From Comamonadaceae bacterium (GTDB taxonomy: Bacteria; Pseudomonadota; Gammaproteobacteria; Burkholderiales; Burkholderiaceae), in assembly GCA_947377705.1 (NCBI GenBank), contig CANCGU010000038.1, forward strand, positions 1 to 15,523: 15,523 bases of DNA, written 5' to 3'. Numbering within the stretch: the first letter of the stretch is position 1; every line of letters begins with the position of its first letter. Of this stretch, positions 14,781-15,523 are shown piece by piece. The notes beneath the pieces were generated by a model. That model ran no database searches. It was given only the letters and a program-made list of their open reading frames with translations, and was not told the origin of the DNA. A program made the translations under genes and the position numbers.

Positions 14781-15009
14781 AAAACACATTGAAGAGGTGG
14801 TGCGTGCCAGCCTCGAAACCTATTTCCGCGACCTCAAAGGTACAGAACCCGACAACATGCACGACATGATGGTGCGCGTGGTGGAAAAGCCGCTGCTCGA
14901 AGTGGTGATGCATCAAGCAGACCACAACCAATCACGCGCTGCCGAATGGCTGGGGCTGAACCGCAATACCTTGCGCAAAAAATTGCTCGATCACAAACTC
15001 ATCAAATAA
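14773..15009 (+). CDS. fis: DNA-binding protein Fis
   Basis: Fis is a nucleoid-associated protein that bends DNA and controls rRNA promoters, recombination and, in some species, replication initiation. The 78 residues are shorter than E. coli Fis (98) but fit the short betaproteobacterial form. The C-terminal helix-turn-helix is clear: HQADHNQSRAAEWLGLNRNT at about 47-66 followed by LRKKLLDH. The N-terminal beta-arm region that activates Hin/Gin invertases in E. coli is mostly missing. The start overlaps the end of dusB by 8 nt in another frame, with no strong ribosome binding site, so translation may depend on dusB. purH begins 19 nt after the stop. Confidence 0.94.
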   Translation: MSKKHIEEVVRASLETYFRDLKGTEPDNMHDMMVRVVEKPLLEVVMHQADHNQSRAAEWLGLNRNTLRKKLLDHKLIK

Positions 15010-15028
15010 GTCTCTTTAAAAGTACCCC

Positions 15029-15523
15029 ATGAAAGCACTCATCTCCGTCTCTGACAAAACCGGCATCGTCGAACTCGCGCGTGACTTGCACGCCTTGGGC
15101 GTTGGCCTCATTTCCACCGGCGGCACGGCCAAGCTCTTGGCCGAACAAGGCTTGCCCGTGACCGAAGTGGCCGAAGTCACAGGCTTTCCTGAAATGCTCG
15201 ATGGCCGTGTGAAAACCTTGCACCCCAAAGTGCATGGCGGCTTGCTGGCGCGTCGTGACACGCCCGAACACATGGCGGCTTTGAAAGCGCACCACATCGA
15301 CACGATTGACTTACTCATCGTCAACCTCTATCCATTTGAAGCCACTGTGGCCAAGCCCGGCTGCACCTTGGCCGACGCCATTGAAAACATCGACATCGGC
15401 GGCCCCGCCATGGTGCGCTCTGCTGCCAAAAACTGGAAAGATGTGGGCATCGTCACCGACGCCAGCCAATACGCGGATGTGATTGCTGAACTCAAAGCTT
15501 CAAAGGCTCAAGGTCAATGCAAG
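15029..15523 (+). CDS. purH: Bifunctional AICAR transformylase / IMP cyclohydrolase (5' part)
   Basis: PurH carries out the last two steps of de novo purine synthesis: formylation of AICAR and closure to IMP. Only the first 165 residues lie in the window; the frame runs off the right edge. This part is the MGS-like fold of the IMP cyclohydrolase domain, with [12 protein letters not shown] (6-17), STGGTAKLL (29-37), [20 protein letters not shown] (57-76) and [14 protein letters not shown] (122-135), all highly conserved in the family. The transformylase domain is outside. It starts 19 nt after fis, without a visible promoter between, and may belong to the dusB-fis transcript. Confidence 0.96.
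   Translation, partial: MKALISVSDKTGIVELARDLHALGVGLISTGGTAKLLAEQGLPVTEVAEVTGFPEMLDGRVKTLHPKVHGGLLARRDTPEHMAALKAHHIDTIDLLIVNLYPFEATVAKPGCTLADAIENIDIGGPAMVRSAAKNWKDVGIVTDASQYADVIAELKASKAQGQCK

Overview
The window reads as a stretch of a betaproteobacterial chromosome, most likely Burkholderiales and probably Comamonadaceae (a Limnohabitans/Rhodoferax-like freshwater lineage). This rests on the order mucD-lepA-lepB-rnc-era-recO-pdxJ-acpS-nagZ, a Bug/TctC-type periplasmic binding protein, a dusB-fis-purH cluster and the overall flavour of the proteins. The genus is an inference. No phage, transposon, CRISPR array, rRNA or tRNA was seen. The content is mostly conserved housekeeping.

Positions 1-819 hold the 3' end of a periplasmic HtrA/MucD protease. 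Positions 820-1277 form the only long gene-free gap on the left. It is unusually rich in symmetric elements: several inverted repeats, a 16-bp perfect palindrome, a DnaA-box-like array, and a possible promoter 40 nt upstream of a near-perfect rho-independent terminator, all before lepA.

Positions 1278-8845 carry a tightly packed plus-strand operon: lepA, lepB, rnc, era, recO, pdxJ, acpS and nagZ. Several junctions overlap as TAATG or ATGA. The genes cover translation, protein export, RNA processing, ribosome assembly, DNA repair, pyridoxal phosphate synthesis, carrier protein activation and peptidoglycan recycling. The same strand continues with a 70-residue charged protein, a Bug-family binding protein and a 128-residue coiled-coil membrane protein. 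The first obvious terminator after lepA is at 10491-10529 and appears to work in both directions.

Positions 10541-13670 are on the minus strand, read from right to left: a YqaA/DedA-like membrane protein, a vapB-vapC toxin-antitoxin pair with a very good promoter whose -10 lies inside an inverted repeat, a 267-bp AT-richer gap, and lysS. Two overlapping, mutually exclusive hairpins lie between yqaA and the vapBC promoter.

Positions 13746-15523 return to the plus strand with dusB, fis (overlapping dusB) and the 5' part of purH.

No clearly new biological system was found. The best candidates for something undescribed are the symmetric, DnaA-box-containing lepA upstream region with its possible short terminated RNA, the hairpin and operator region beside vapBC, and two small uncharacterised proteins (8884-9096 and 10092-10478).
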